This document shows positions 9,031 through 17,350 of a DNA stretch of 52,389 nucleotides, in pieces (positions within the stretch are counted from its first letter, which is position 1; every line of letters begins with the position of its first letter). Origin of the DNA: Comamonas thiooxydans (GTDB taxonomy: Bacteria; Pseudomonadota; Gammaproteobacteria; Burkholderiales; Burkholderiaceae_C); assembly GCF_000964545.1 (NCBI RefSeq), contig NZ_BBVD01000022.1:1-52389 (forward strand), written 5' to 3'. A model generated the notes under the pieces. The model saw only the letters and a list, made by a program, of their open reading frames with translations, had not been told where the DNA came from and made no database searches. A program made the position numbers and the translations under genes.

Positions 9031-9143
9031 TTGATAAGTTGACGCTGATTTTAACAGCCGGGCAGCACTTTGGACGGGCAAAAGCTCTCCTTGCGGCAAC
9101 TGTCCAACAAACTACCGTTTTATGAACAACGATTTGACGTCGA

Positions 9144-9362
9144 TCAGGGCATGGATGCCGCCTGGCTTTCCCACAGCCGTCGGTAAGCCACCTCATCGTC
9201 GGTCGGTTCGCGGTTGAGCTGCTCCAGCAGCCAGGCTGCGCCGGCGAAGTGCCCACGCGATAGATGATGGCGCCCTTCTTCGTGATGTTGTCGATCACCG
9301 GGACACGCGCGAGATTCGTCACGTCCTCGCCCTGAAGGGTAGCTGACAAAGCCGAGGAGCAA
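9144..9362 (-). pseudogene. Remnant of an unrecognised gene, possibly frameshifted
   Basis: The end of this frame, WLLEQLNREPTDDEVAYRRL, looks like genuine protein. The matching upstream part appears in another frame of the same strand (VTNLARVPVIDNITKKGAI), which suggests a frameshift near 9255. Neither part is recognised. It lies above the serine recombinase, where transposon or plasmid debris is common. Confidence is low because the segment is short. Confidence 0.27.
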
Positions 9363-9443
9363 GACTGTTGAAAAGCGACAGTTGAAATTGGGAGATACTT
9401 ATCATCCTGTTTTTTCTGCAGCTTTTAGAGCGACCAAACTGCG

Positions 9444-9722
9444 ATGTCTGAAAACCTGAATAAATTCGAAGATGGTAGCGCCGAGAGCGAACGCTGGTAC
9501 ACACTTACAAACGCAACTGGACAAGCCTTCGGTTTCGCACTTGCTTACGCGTTTAACAACAGGCACCTTTTTAAACAAGAAAACGGCGCAAAGGAGTTTA
9601 GTGAAGCTCTCTACGACACATTCACTGACCACCTCCCAGTGCCACTGAGCAATGAATCGATCGCCGTTTTGCATGGCATCGTTGAAGGTATGACGAAAGC
9701 CAGTATTGCTGAGGATGAGTGA
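9444..9722 (+). CDS. Hypothetical protein, 92 residues
   Basis: The protein starts MSENLNKFEDGSAESERWYT. It is acidic and soluble, with a central AFGFALAYAFNN segment and no Cys, signal peptide or clear membrane helix. It is not recognised. No strong ribosome binding site precedes the ATG. The next gene starts 58 bases downstream on the same strand, so the two may form one unit. Codon use and GC content look lower than in the catabolic region, fitting acquired DNA. Confidence 0.6.
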   Translation: MSENLNKFEDGSAESERWYTLTNATGQAFGFALAYAFNNRHLFKQENGAKEFSEALYDTFTDHLPVPLSNESIAVLHGIVEGMTKASIAEDE

Positions 9723-9780
9723 TCTCTTGACTTGCTCCCGCGGATAGTTCCATTTCTGATGGATACAAACCCAGACTGCT

Positions 9781-10644
9781 ATGTCCGCTGCAAAGCCAAT
9801 CGAAAACGCGTTGGATTTCAAAGCGAACCTCGCCACTTCAGCCATGTACACCAGCCCAGGCACCCTTCTTGGCAAGCTCAAGGCCATTTGGATGCTGGCA
9901 GCTGATTTAGCTAGTGAGGCAGAAACCAAGCACAGCAAACTTATCAAGCTGCTTTGGGGGCCTTGTGCACATGAAAACTCTTCACTTGCACTCAAAGCAC
10001 AATCGCTGCCCAAGCAGGAAAGCAAGCCAAAAAACACCCTGGTCCAAACCTATGCTGAATTGCTGCGCGAGGTAGCAGCAATCCACGATCGTGCCGTGCG
10101 TCTTCAACTTGATGCAAACACAGAAGGGTTCCAACTGCCTTTGGAAGATGCTGCGTTTATCACGACTCTTCTGACCTCAGAAAACCTCCGCTCCGAGTCG
10201 TTCCTGAACAAGGTTGTGCCGCATTTTTTTGCGCTGCAATTGCATTGCTACCGTCTCTACCAGATGCTGGACAGCCCACTGGGTGCACCTGCTGACCCTA
10301 TCGCTAGACAAGGCAGAGCAAGCAAGGGAGGCAAGGCTAAAGCCGTTGGCGAAGATGTTCTGAAGTCTTGCTTCTCTGACTTTCTGGCATCCAAAGCTGG
10401 CAGTACATTCCCTTCATATATAGATTTTTTTGACAAATGTGAGACGCAGTTGGAAAGCACCCTAAAGGCATACCAGCGCGATCACCTCGGCAAACATCAC
10501 CCGACCATCGGTCGAAAAATTGCCTCTGGCAAGGGACTGACAGTCGATGGTTTGGAGCGCAAGTTCCTAGAATGGAGGCGGAGCGACCCTACCTTCAAAG
10601 AAAGGTGGGAGAAGCTGGTTCCGCCCAAGAAAAAAGCCTCCTGA
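9781..10644 (+). CDS. Hypothetical protein, 287 residues
   Basis: A soluble, mostly helical-looking protein beginning MSAAKPIENALDFKAN and ending in a basic tail (PPKKKAS). The middle part contains a basic, glycine-rich stretch, RQGRASKGGKAKAVG (around 175-190), followed by a domain with FPSYIDFFDKCETQLES and a Lys-rich end. The basic linker and tail hint at nucleic acid contact, but I do not recognise the family. It follows the 92-residue gene on the same strand. Its last codons overlap the terminator of the convergent DUF3987 gene. No function is proposed. Confidence 0.7.
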   Translation: MSAAKPIENALDFKANLATSAMYTSPGTLLGKLKAIWMLAADLASEAETKHSKLIKLLWGPCAHENSSLALKAQSLPKQESKPKNTLVQTYAELLREVAAIHDRAVRLQLDANTEGFQLPLEDAAFITTLLTSENLRSESFLNKVVPHFFALQLHCYRLYQMLDSPLGAPADPIARQGRASKGGKAKAVGEDVLKSCFSDFLASKAGSTFPSYIDFFDKCETQLESTLKAYQRDHLGKHHPTIGRKIASGKGLTVDGLERKFLEWRRSDPTFKERWEKLVPPKKKAS

Positions 10645-10667
10645 CGCAGCGAGCATCTAGGAGGCTT
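10634..10667 (-). terminator. Terminator of the DUF3987/HUH/AlpA unit
   Basis: AAGCCTCC and GGAGGCTT form an 8-bp stem with an 18-base loop. On the minus strand the stem runs into a T-tract (the plus strand reads AAAAAAG just before it). It begins about 17 bases beyond the DUF3987 stop codon and overlaps the last codons of the convergent plus-strand gene. Confidence 0.65.
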
Positions 10668-10683
10668 GATCGGGTGTCTGTGA

Positions 10684-12048
10684 CTAAGGGGTAAGGGGCC
10701 GTCCGAACTTCGAACCATTCAGGAAATCAGTGAGTTTTCGGCCAGGTACCGGTTGTACAGGTATCGCTTGTGCAGTTAAGTCAGGCGTCAGATTGAGGAT
10801 CAACTGCTTGCGTGATCCTGGAGGGTTTGCCACCACTTTGCCATCCTGCAAAAGCTGGTCAGTAGCTAAGTTCAGGTTGGCAGCGTTACGGGTAGAAGCA
10901 GGACCATTGCACAGCAGATGCCCGCGCATAAAAGCGCCCTGCCCGAGCTCCTTGAATTTCCGCAGCATATAGGCGTAGAGTTCGTCGGCATAGCTCATTT
11001 GAAGAGCCGTTTCCGACTGCTCGCCAAACCCCATCAACGCCTGCTCCAAATGCCAGTCCATCAGTGTCAGTGCAGACTGCATATAGGGCTGGCCAATCAC
11101 AGGTTGAGGGGCAGTGAACCACTGCAAAATAGCAGCGATGCGCATGGCATGCTCGCCTGCGCGTTGCACAAAGGGCTCCATGCCCACCCAAGCATCATCA
11201 GCGCCAGGCAATGCCTTCCAGTACTTGTCAGCCTGACGCCAAAGCTTCTCCGCCTCAGAAGACAAGCGGATCTGCGCCCTCTGCCCCGAAGTCTGCAGGA
11301 TCGCACGGTAGTCATTCATCAGCTCCCGGACACGGTCGTGGAAACGATGAAGATTGGGATTCTGTGCTGCCTTGCCGAAGCTGATGTGCTGGACGGAATC
11401 TGTGGCGTACGACAGCAGCATGCGAGGCATCAGCCCAGAAGGGACCATCAACGCACCCTGCTTGCCTTTGAGCAACTGATCAAAAACAGCATCCTGGACC
11501 GTCATGCAAAAGGTGGTGCGCGTGTCACGTATCTGGATCATCTCGTGCTTACGCAAAAAGCGCAGATCATCCCCGTCGTAACGCTTGCACATGCCAGGAA
11601 GGTCGAGATGTTTTGCCAGCGCTCCACCTTCGTCCAGAACCATTGCCATCGCCTTGGCTCCACTGCCAAACAGCGCAATCACTCCACTTTCGGAAGCATC
11701 GTCCAAACGGTAAGGATGGCCCTGACTCGGATCAAAGCCTTCCTTGCCTGCAAAGCGTCCTTCGCAACCAGCCTCAAAGTCACGGAAGCCGTGGTATGCG
11801 CAGTTAACGCTTGCCGACTTGCCAAGACCAGAACCAGCGATCACGGACACATAGAGGCTGGTGGGCATCACCCGGTGGGTCGGGGTGTAGATGTCGAGCA
11901 CGCCATGCACTGCCGATGCCATTGCGGAGAGCACCACAGGACCCACCAGCGCATCTTTCGTCTCCACGGTGCGGGCCACACAACTCGCAAAATCACCACC
12001 CAGTTCATGCAGGCAGTCAAGAGGATAGAGAGGAGGAATCCAGTTCAT
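10684..12048 (-). CDS. DUF3987 family P-loop ATPase/primase-like protein
   Basis: 454 residues from MNWIPPLYPL. This start is chosen because its ATG overlaps the stop of the upstream gene as ATGA (12045-12048), a sign of translational coupling; an in-frame ATG six codons earlier is less likely. Walker A is AGSGLGKSAS (71-80); MVLDEGGALAKH is a probable Walker B. DUF3987 (YfjI-type) proteins are ATPases common in plasmids, satellites and integrative elements, where they are thought to help replication. Here it is last in a unit with an AlpA-like regulator and an HUH initiator, which supports a helicase-loader or helicase-like role. That role is inference from context. Confidence 0.82.
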   Translation of the reverse strand: MNWIPPLYPLDCLHELGGDFASCVARTVETKDALVGPVVLSAMASAVHGVLDIYTPTHRVMPTSLYVSVIAGSGLGKSASVNCAYHGFRDFEAGCEGRFAGKEGFDPSQGHPYRLDDASESGVIALFGSGAKAMAMVLDEGGALAKHLDLPGMCKRYDGDDLRFLRKHEMIQIRDTRTTFCMTVQDAVFDQLLKGKQGALMVPSGLMPRMLLSYATDSVQHISFGKAAQNPNLHRFHDRVRELMNDYRAILQTSGQRAQIRLSSEAEKLWRQADKYWKALPGADDAWVGMEPFVQRAGEHAMRIAAILQWFTAPQPVIGQPYMQSALTLMDWHLEQALMGFGEQSETALQMSYADELYAYMLRKFKELGQGAFMRGHLLCNGPASTRNAANLNLATDQLLQDGKVVANPPGSRKQLILNLTPDLTAQAIPVQPVPGRKLTDFLNGSKFGRPLTP

Positions 12049-13262
12049 GCCTTGTACTCCTTCCACCCCATCTCTTCACTGAGTTCCTTCAACGGACGAC
12101 GCACAGCCAACATATCCAGCTTGGGCATCTTCTTGCTACGCTTGGGTCCCTTTTTGGACGCGGTGATCTTCTTGAGTTTGGTGCAGCCAAAGCTGCGCAT
12201 CTTGCCCGGAGCCCTGAAGCGGGTCAGGTAATCGACCTTGGTCAGGTAGTCGGAATAGCCACCCATGATCCGCCACAGCAGCGGATCGCTGTAGTTGATC
12301 ACGCGCAGGATGGCCTCTTCGTGCTTTTGGCGAGTGCTCTGATTGCGAGTATATGCACCATCTGCCCTGGGCTTCTCATCCCACTTATGCGCGATCATGC
12401 GCGCAACGTTGATACGGTCCTGATACTTGGCTCCGTTGAGACCAATCAACCAATGAATGTGCAAACCCTTGATGGGAGCACATTCGATCTTCCAGGCAAA
12501 GAAAATAAGATCGTCCTTGAATATTTTGCGAAGAATCTTGAGCATTTTTTCTCGAACCTCACTGACCTGTTTAAAGCGCGCTTCATAGTCTTGCTGAGAT
12601 GCAAACCTTGCACGCATATCCGGAACCCTGTAAGGCTCTCCCCAATCCAAACGGATCAGAAGTATCGAGTTATGCAGCTTCCATGACTGCTCACCCACCA
12701 GCATTAACTGCTTATAGCACTCCGTTGAGTTGCGTTTGAAACTGTGAAGTAGACCGTTCCCGCCAGCCTGCATCAAATTCTTATGCAAGAACAATGACAG
12801 GTCGTTGACTGCCTTTTTGATTTCCAGTTGAACGTCATCCGACTGTATGCGAAACTCGTCGAATGTCATCTCAAAAATCAGATGCATCACCCACTCATTC
12901 ACTTTTTTATTCTTGGCTGTCAGCCACTCCTTCGTTCCTTCGAGCACTACCAACGCAGCGGGATTGATCTCTACATAGCATTCTGAAGAAATGTCGATAT
13001 TTCTTCCAACAAGAGAGCTGACTTCATAGATCAGCTCAAAAATAGACTTCTGATAGACAACTATTTCATACTTATATTTTTGTTTGTTAATTTCCAGATT
13101 AAAAGGATAAACATGCGGTGTTCTCAGAGTCCATTCCACAACATTCTGAATCATGGAATTCAAAACCACACCATCAGCACCACGCATATACACAGGAGCT
13201 TCATCATCTTCTGTTGATGCACTCACATCAAGAGAAGAAGCTGATACATCCAGCTTCTTCAT
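12045..13262 (-). CDS. HUH replication initiator, YagK/YfjJ (inovirus Gp2) type
   Basis: Three ATG codons stand in a row at 13260-13268; the third best fits the AGGAG site. About 405 residues. The C-terminal half shows the HUH nicking fold: GLHIHWLIGLNG (about 268-279) is the metal-binding His-x-His strand, preceded by the strand LIFFAWKIEC. Tyr residues around VINYSDPLLW and GGYSDYLTKVDYLTRF are candidate nucleophiles. The basic C-terminus has KKITASKKGPKRSKK. Such proteins nick one strand to start rolling-circle replication in filamentous phages and satellites. The gene is coupled to the DUF3987 ATPase by an ATGA overlap. Its base composition is clearly more AT-rich than its neighbours, a sign of transfer. 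Confidence 0.78.
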   Translation of the reverse strand: MKKLDVSASSLDVSASTEDDEAPVYMRGADGVVLNSMIQNVVEWTLRTPHVYPFNLEINKQKYKYEIVVYQKSIFELIYEVSSLVGRNIDISSECYVEINPAALVVLEGTKEWLTAKNKKVNEWVMHLIFEMTFDEFRIQSDDVQLEIKKAVNDLSLFLHKNLMQAGGNGLLHSFKRNSTECYKQLMLVGEQSWKLHNSILLIRLDWGEPYRVPDMRARFASQQDYEARFKQVSEVREKMLKILRKIFKDDLIFFAWKIECAPIKGLHIHWLIGLNGAKYQDRINVARMIAHKWDEKPRADGAYTRNQSTRQKHEEAILRVINYSDPLLWRIMGGYSDYLTKVDYLTRFRAPGKMRSFGCTKLKKITASKKGPKRSKKMPKLDMLAVRRPLKELSEEMGWKEYKA

Positions 13263-13268
13263 CATCAT

Positions 13269-13461
13269 TCTCCTAGACAGTTGTTTACTGATATATTCAG
13301 ATTCTTATACTCATCTATATATTCAGTTATTTAATTTCGAGATAAATAGGAGTATTTCAAGACAAAAATCAGCTGAGATCTTCGGGATATGGATGATTTC
13401 ATCTCCCGTCTCAGGCAGGTATTTTTATTTCTCCAATATTCAGATATTTAGTACCCCGGAA
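13269..13461. other. AT-rich intergenic region with direct repeats, candidate origin or operator
   Basis: This gap between the AlpA-like gene and the HUH gene is strikingly AT-rich in a GC-rich setting. The 10-mer ATATATTCAG occurs at 13291-13300 and again at 13317-13326 (26-base period), and AATATTCAG occurs at 13435-13443. AT-richness plus short direct repeats beside an initiator fits an origin or iteron set, or the promoter and operator of the initiator gene. No open frame of note lies within it. Confidence 0.45.
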
Positions 13462-13842
13462 TTAAGCAATTTCTGCTTGATTGCGCAAATGCTCTATGTA
13501 TGCGTGGACGTCCTCCAGAACCCATCCCTTCGCCTTCATGCCGAGGGGGATGGACTTGGGGAACATCGGGTCGTAGTACTTGGACTGCGGGTTGATACGC
13601 AGGTACACCGTGGAGCGAGACACACCCAGCATTTCCAGCAAGGTCTTTAAACGGATGACGCACTTGGGATCGCAAAGTGCACGCTCCAGCGCGGTCTTCG
13701 GCTGAGAGGTCTGCTCCTGGGCCTGTTTCGACAAAATTTGCTTGATCTCGGTATCCACCGGAACGCTGGTGGATTTCACATTCTTCGACTCACGAACATC
13801 GTTCTCGCTGGAACGATCAGGGGTGGCAAAAGATTGGTACAT
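13462..13842 (-). CDS. AlpA-like helix-turn-helix regulator
   Basis: About 126 residues from the ATG at 13842; a GTG 16 codons upstream would extend it, but that extension is not protein-like. The N-terminal 60 residues are polar and probably disordered. The C-terminal 65 hold a MerR/AlpA-type winged helix: RLKTLLEMLGVSRSTVYLRI, then DPMFPKSIPLG, then GWVLEDVHAYIEHL. AlpA proteins activate excision or replication genes of satellite elements. It is the first gene of the minus-strand unit with the HUH initiator and the DUF3987 ATPase, separated from them by the AT-rich gap. Control of that unit is inferred. Confidence 0.8.
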   Translation of the reverse strand: MYQSFATPDRSSENDVRESKNVKSTSVPVDTEIKQILSKQAQEQTSQPKTALERALCDPKCVIRLKTLLEMLGVSRSTVYLRINPQSKYYDPMFPKSIPLGMKAKGWVLEDVHAYIEHLRNQAEIA

Positions 13843-14358
13843 GGCGGCTTCGTGCCTGTGTTGAAAACAAGCCCATTGAACCGAAAGCACGCCAGAACAG
13901 CCACGCAGCTGCTAACCGCGACATCTCACGTTAAGCAGCTACGTTGACTAGATGCATGTTTTTTGATAGCTGCCTGACGCCGGATTTGGGCATACACAAA
14001 GGCTTGTTCTGCAATCCATGCGAACGTGCTAAAAGTCCGAACATTTAGTTCCACGCCCGAATGAAATCCACCTCCAGCAGCGTCATGCGAATCGGAAGCT
14101 TTTAGCACGCTCGATCATGCAAACGCGTGGCTCGATGACCTGGCAGCCGAGGTGCCCTCAAGCGGCCGATTGAGACGCTGACAGCCAAATTCGCAGAAAA
14201 GCAACAAGGCAAGGCAGCACTGCGAGCTGCGATCCACTTTTTTTCAACCACATATCACCGACCTGAGCAGACACCGGTCTGCCGTCCAGGTCGTGGTGAT
14301 GCGCCTACCTCACGGCGCTCCAGCACCTGGCTTCTTGTCTTTCTTCCAAGGAGCTCTG
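13843..14358. other. Gene-free stretch with a long inverted repeat
   Basis: No convincing gene was found in these 516 bases between two divergent units. CGTGCTAAAAG at 14025-14035 pairs exactly with CTTTTAGCACG at 14099-14109, and the adjoining TCCG (14036-14039) pairs with CGGA (14093-14096). The span between arms is about 55 bases. It may be an operator pair, an attachment site or an origin element for the flanking cassettes. Confidence 0.45.
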
Positions 14359-14730
14359 ATGCCTTTTTCCTCCATCCCTCCCACCTGCCCGCTGTGCCAT
14401 AGCCCACGGGTCGTCTCCCGCAACTGGGCACGCAAGACTGCAGGTGCCATCGGCTGCGCTGCCGGTGCCACCGGTGGCTTTGTCGGCGCCCTGCGCGGGG
14501 CGCAGATTGGTATTGCCTCGGGCCTGATGACCGGCCCTGCGGGCTCAACCCTCGGTGGCATTGCAGGCGCGGTTTTGGGTGGCCTGGCTGGCACGGCCAT
14601 TGGCTGCGAAGTCGGCACGTCGGTGGGTAAAACGATTGATGCCCGAATGCTGGACAACTTCAAGTGCCTGGAATGCAGGCATGTATTTGCCCGCCTGGAA
14701 TCGACCTCCGGCTATGTCGATTCCGATTGA
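14359..14730 (+). CDS. Zinc-ribbon protein interrupted by a glycine-zipper segment
   Basis: 123 residues; the ATG follows AAGGAG. Residues 10-13 read CPLC and residues near 100 read CLEC, two knuckles of what looks like one zinc ribbon. Between them lie about 75 residues rich in Gly and Ala with repeated G-x-x-x-G spacing (GAIGCAAGATGGFVGALRGA, then GGIAGAVLGGLAGTAIG), the pattern of a membrane-inserting glycine zipper. The protein may sit in the inner membrane with the ribbon on one side. It leads the cassette with DUF932, YqaJ and others, sharing the same type of AAGGAG leader. Function is unknown; similar proteins occur in integrative elements. Confidence 0.75.
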   Translation: MPFSSIPPTCPLCHSPRVVSRNWARKTAGAIGCAAGATGGFVGALRGAQIGIASGLMTGPAGSTLGGIAGAVLGGLAGTAIGCEVGTSVGKTIDARMLDNFKCLECRHVFARLESTSGYVDSD

Positions 14731-14821
14731 GCGATTCACCCGGCTCATTCGCATTCATTTCCCTCTTCCCCCTTATCTCTCCCTTTGGGTTTTTCGCTTC
14801 TCTTACTGAAGGAGTTTTCTC

Positions 14822-15814
14822 ATGGCACATCTCATAGAAACCATGGCCTATGCCGGCCAAACCCCCTGGCATGAACTGGGCCACGCCCTGCCTGCCAAAC
14901 AGAGCATCGATATTTGGGCACAAGCGGCCGGCATGGATTGGCGTATCCAGGAAACGCCGGTGCGTTATCTGGCGTCCCATGGTGCGTCGGGTTCTTCCGG
15001 GCTGTCCGGCCTGTATGCCGAGCCCAAGGAGTTTCCCGAACAGAAGGTGCTGTACCGCAGTGATAGCCAGGCCGCGCTGTCGGTGGTGGGTAGCCGCTAC
15101 CAGGTAGTCCAGCCCCGTGAGGTGCTGGAGTTCTATCGGGACTTGACCGAAGTCGCCGGTTACGAGCTGGAGACGGCGGGCGTGCTCAAGGCCGGGCGCA
15201 AGTTCTGGGCCCTGGCCCGCACCGGCAAGTCCGCTGCCCTCAAGGGCAAGGATGTGGTCAACGGCTATTTGCTGTTGGCCACCTCCTGCGATGGGACTCT
15301 CGCCACGGTGGCCATGCCGACGACAGTGCGGGTGGTGTGCAACAACACCCTGACCATTGCGCTGCGCGATGGCGTGGGCGCCGTCAAGGTGCCGCACAGC
15401 ACGGCCTTCGATGCCCAGGCAGTCAAGCGTCAGCTGGGCGTGGCCGTGGGCCAGTGGGACAGCTTCATGTACCGCATGAAGACCCTGGCCGAGCGCAAGA
15501 TCAAGACCCATGAGGCGATGAACTATTTCCTCAAGGTGATCTGCAACACGGACCAGCATTCCGATCCCACGGTGGGCCTGACCAATGAACGGGCGCTCAA
15601 GAAGGTGCAGATGCTCTACGAGGGCCACGGCCGAGGTGCCGAGATGCAGGCGGCCAAGGACACGGCCTGGGGCCTGCTGTGCGCCGTCACGGAGTTCGTG
15701 GACCATGAGAAGCAGGCCCGCAGCCAGGACAACCGCCTGGACAGTGCCTGGTTCGGCCAGGGCGCGGTGATCAAGCAGCGAGCCTTGGACCATGCGTTGC
15801 AACTGGTGGCCTAA
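14822..15814 (+). CDS. DUF932 domain protein (phage/plasmid-like TIGR03299 type)
   Basis: 330 residues; AAGGAG precedes the ATG. The N-terminus has the family mark TPWHELGHALP, followed by AKQSIDIWAQAAGMDW. Later come YRSDSQAALSVVGSRYQVVQ, where residues contact a conserved core, and VRVVCNNTLTIAL, the most typical DUF932 segment. The family is widespread in plasmids, prophages and integrative elements and usually sits next to recombination genes. The biochemical role is unknown to me. Here it stands 90 bases after the zinc-ribbon gene and ahead of a YqaJ nuclease; a terminator separates it from the latter. Confidence 0.88.
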   Translation: MAHLIETMAYAGQTPWHELGHALPAKQSIDIWAQAAGMDWRIQETPVRYLASHGASGSSGLSGLYAEPKEFPEQKVLYRSDSQAALSVVGSRYQVVQPREVLEFYRDLTEVAGYELETAGVLKAGRKFWALARTGKSAALKGKDVVNGYLLLATSCDGTLATVAMPTTVRVVCNNTLTIALRDGVGAVKVPHSTAFDAQAVKRQLGVAVGQWDSFMYRMKTLAERKIKTHEAMNYFLKVICNTDQHSDPTVGLTNERALKKVQMLYEGHGRGAEMQAAKDTAWGLLCAVTEFVDHEKQARSQDNRLDSAWFGQGAVIKQRALDHALQLVA

Positions 15815-15894
15815 ACCAGTGGCCTGATCGTGCTTGACCATTGGCTTTCTTGTCCGTCTTTGGACGGTTCCCTACTCTTCTTCCTCCACCACAG

Positions 15895-15918
15895 ACCGCT
15901 CATTGAGGCGGTTTTTTT
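15895..15918 (+). terminator. Rho-independent terminator after the DUF932 gene
   Basis: ACCGC-TC pairs with GAGGCGGT (7 bp with one bulged base) around a short loop and is followed by seven T. A second hairpin, GCCCGCA/TGCGGGC, lies just below it (15920-15938), immediately before the ribosome binding site of the YqaJ gene, and may limit or tune that gene's translation. Confidence 0.65.
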
Positions 15919-15951
15919 ATGCCCGCATTTTTGCGGGCCAAGGAGTTCTGT

Positions 15952-17016
15952 ATGTCTTTGCAATTGGTGAGCCCTTCGAGGCCTGCTGCTCCTACAGTTT
16001 GCTCTAGCTCTGCCCCATCCCGTACTCCCCGCAAGGGAGTCGCCCTGCGCCTGGTATCCACCAAGGATCTGGAGCGCGAAGATTGGCTGGAGGTGCGCCG
16101 TACCGGCATCGGCAGCTCGGATGCGGCAGCGGCCATCGGCCTCAATCCCTATCAGTCGCAGCTGGAGCTGTGGATGCAAAAAACTGGCAAAGGTGATCTG
16201 CTGCCGGCCGTGGATCCCACGGACGACACCAGCCCCATGTTCTGGGGCACGCTGCTGGAGCCCATTGTGGCGGCCCATTACACCAAGCGCACAGGTCGCA
16301 AGGTGCGGCGCGTGAATGCGGTGCTGCAGCATCCCGAGCATCCCTGGATGCTGGCCAATGTGGATCGGGAGGTGATCGGAGCCCCCGATGTGCAACTGCT
16401 GGAATGCAAGACGGCGGGCATCCATGGCGCCCGCCTGTGGCGCGATGGCGTGCCCGAGTATGTGCAGATCCAAGTCATGCACCAGCTAGCCGTGACGGGC
16501 CAGCGCGCCGCCGATGTGGTGGTGCTGGTGGGCGGCCAGGAGTTGCGTATCTTCCGCATCGAGCGGGACGATGCACTGATTGCGCGCTTGATTGCGCTGG
16601 AGAAGGAGTTCTGGGACATGGTCCAAAGCGGTATCGCACCGGCCGGCGACGGTTCGGACAGTGCCGAGCAGGCCTTGCGCTGCCTCTACCCCGGCGACAC
16701 TGGTGATCAGGTGGATCTGAGCGAGGACCAGGAGCTCAACACCACCTTCGAGGAACTGTTGCAGGCCCGCAGCGATCTGGACGCTGCGCAGAAACGGGAG
16801 GCTCGTCTGCGCCAACGCATTCAGATGCACATGGGCGAGGCCAGCAAGGCCCTGTTTTCCTGCGGCGGCTCCGTCACCTGGAAGCGCAGCAAGGACGGGC
16901 AGGCCTTCAACAGCAGCCAGTTCGTGCAGGAGCATCCCACGCTGGCCCAGCGCTATCTGAGTCCACGGGCCGGGTCACGGCGGTTTTGCGTCTATGAACC
17001 GGAAGCCGAGGCGTGA
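15952..17016 (+). CDS. YqaJ-type viral recombinase / lambda-exonuclease-fold nuclease
   Basis: 354 residues; the ATG at 15952 is chosen because AAGGAG stands just upstream, while the upstream in-frame ATG would run through a hairpin. The fold motifs are in order: RRTGIGSSDAAAAIGLNPYQ, LLEPIVAAHY, then MLANVDREVIG and VQLLECKTAG, giving the Asp and Glu-x-Lys of the PD-(D/E)xK centre. A helical C-terminal part (about 245-320) contains a likely coiled coil (DLDAAQKREARLRQRIQMHM). YqaJ-like nucleases act as 5'-3' exonucleases working with a single-strand annealing protein in phage-type recombination. No RecT-like partner is visible nearby. It belongs with the DUF932 and directionality-factor genes. 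Confidence 0.88.
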   Translation: MSLQLVSPSRPAAPTVCSSSAPSRTPRKGVALRLVSTKDLEREDWLEVRRTGIGSSDAAAAIGLNPYQSQLELWMQKTGKGDLLPAVDPTDDTSPMFWGTLLEPIVAAHYTKRTGRKVRRVNAVLQHPEHPWMLANVDREVIGAPDVQLLECKTAGIHGARLWRDGVPEYVQIQVMHQLAVTGQRAADVVVLVGGQELRIFRIERDDALIARLIALEKEFWDMVQSGIAPAGDGSDSAEQALRCLYPGDTGDQVDLSEDQELNTTFEELLQARSDLDAAQKREARLRQRIQMHMGEASKALFSCGGSVTWKRSKDGQAFNSSQFVQEHPTLAQRYLSPRAGSRRFCVYEPEAEA

Positions 17017-17350
17017 GCCGGGGAAGGTTCTCACTCCCTTGAGGGAAGTTAGACACCGGCCTCGTCAAATATCCGGCGCAAGACCTGCATCGGCAAGAAC
17101 CGGACTCGGCGTCGCTTGAGCTCGCGCCTGAACAGGCGCCCTCTCTCAATGAAGTTGATCCTGGGTTGCATCTCGATTGGGTGAGTTTCCAACCCATCCA
17201 ATCTAGCAGCAAAAAACAGGCGGTTTGTGACATCGCAGCCGGCCCAGGGATCTCCCTCCCCTCCGTTTTTTTCCTCTTTCCTGTTCCCCTTTACCTCCCC
17301 TCTGTCCTTCCTTGGCCTAGCCCTGGAGGACTTTTTTATTGGAGCCTTCC
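17017..17350. other. Intergenic stretch with no gene seen
   Basis: Between the YqaJ and directionality-factor genes. Short complementary runs (CTCCC/GGGAG-like near 17033-17047) give at most a weak hairpin. The last 120 bases are pyrimidine-rich. I see no protein, RNA gene or repeat here that I can support. Confidence 0.5.

Noticed and set aside
8609..9349. 246-residue minus-strand frame overlapping the serine recombinase
   Set aside because: Its last part is the recombinase read in another frame. Only the short upstream segment looks protein-like and is listed as part of a remnant.
8388..9362. Complete Tn3-family transposon
   Set aside because: There is a resolvase and a possible res site, but no transposase and no terminal 38-base inverted repeats that I can see.
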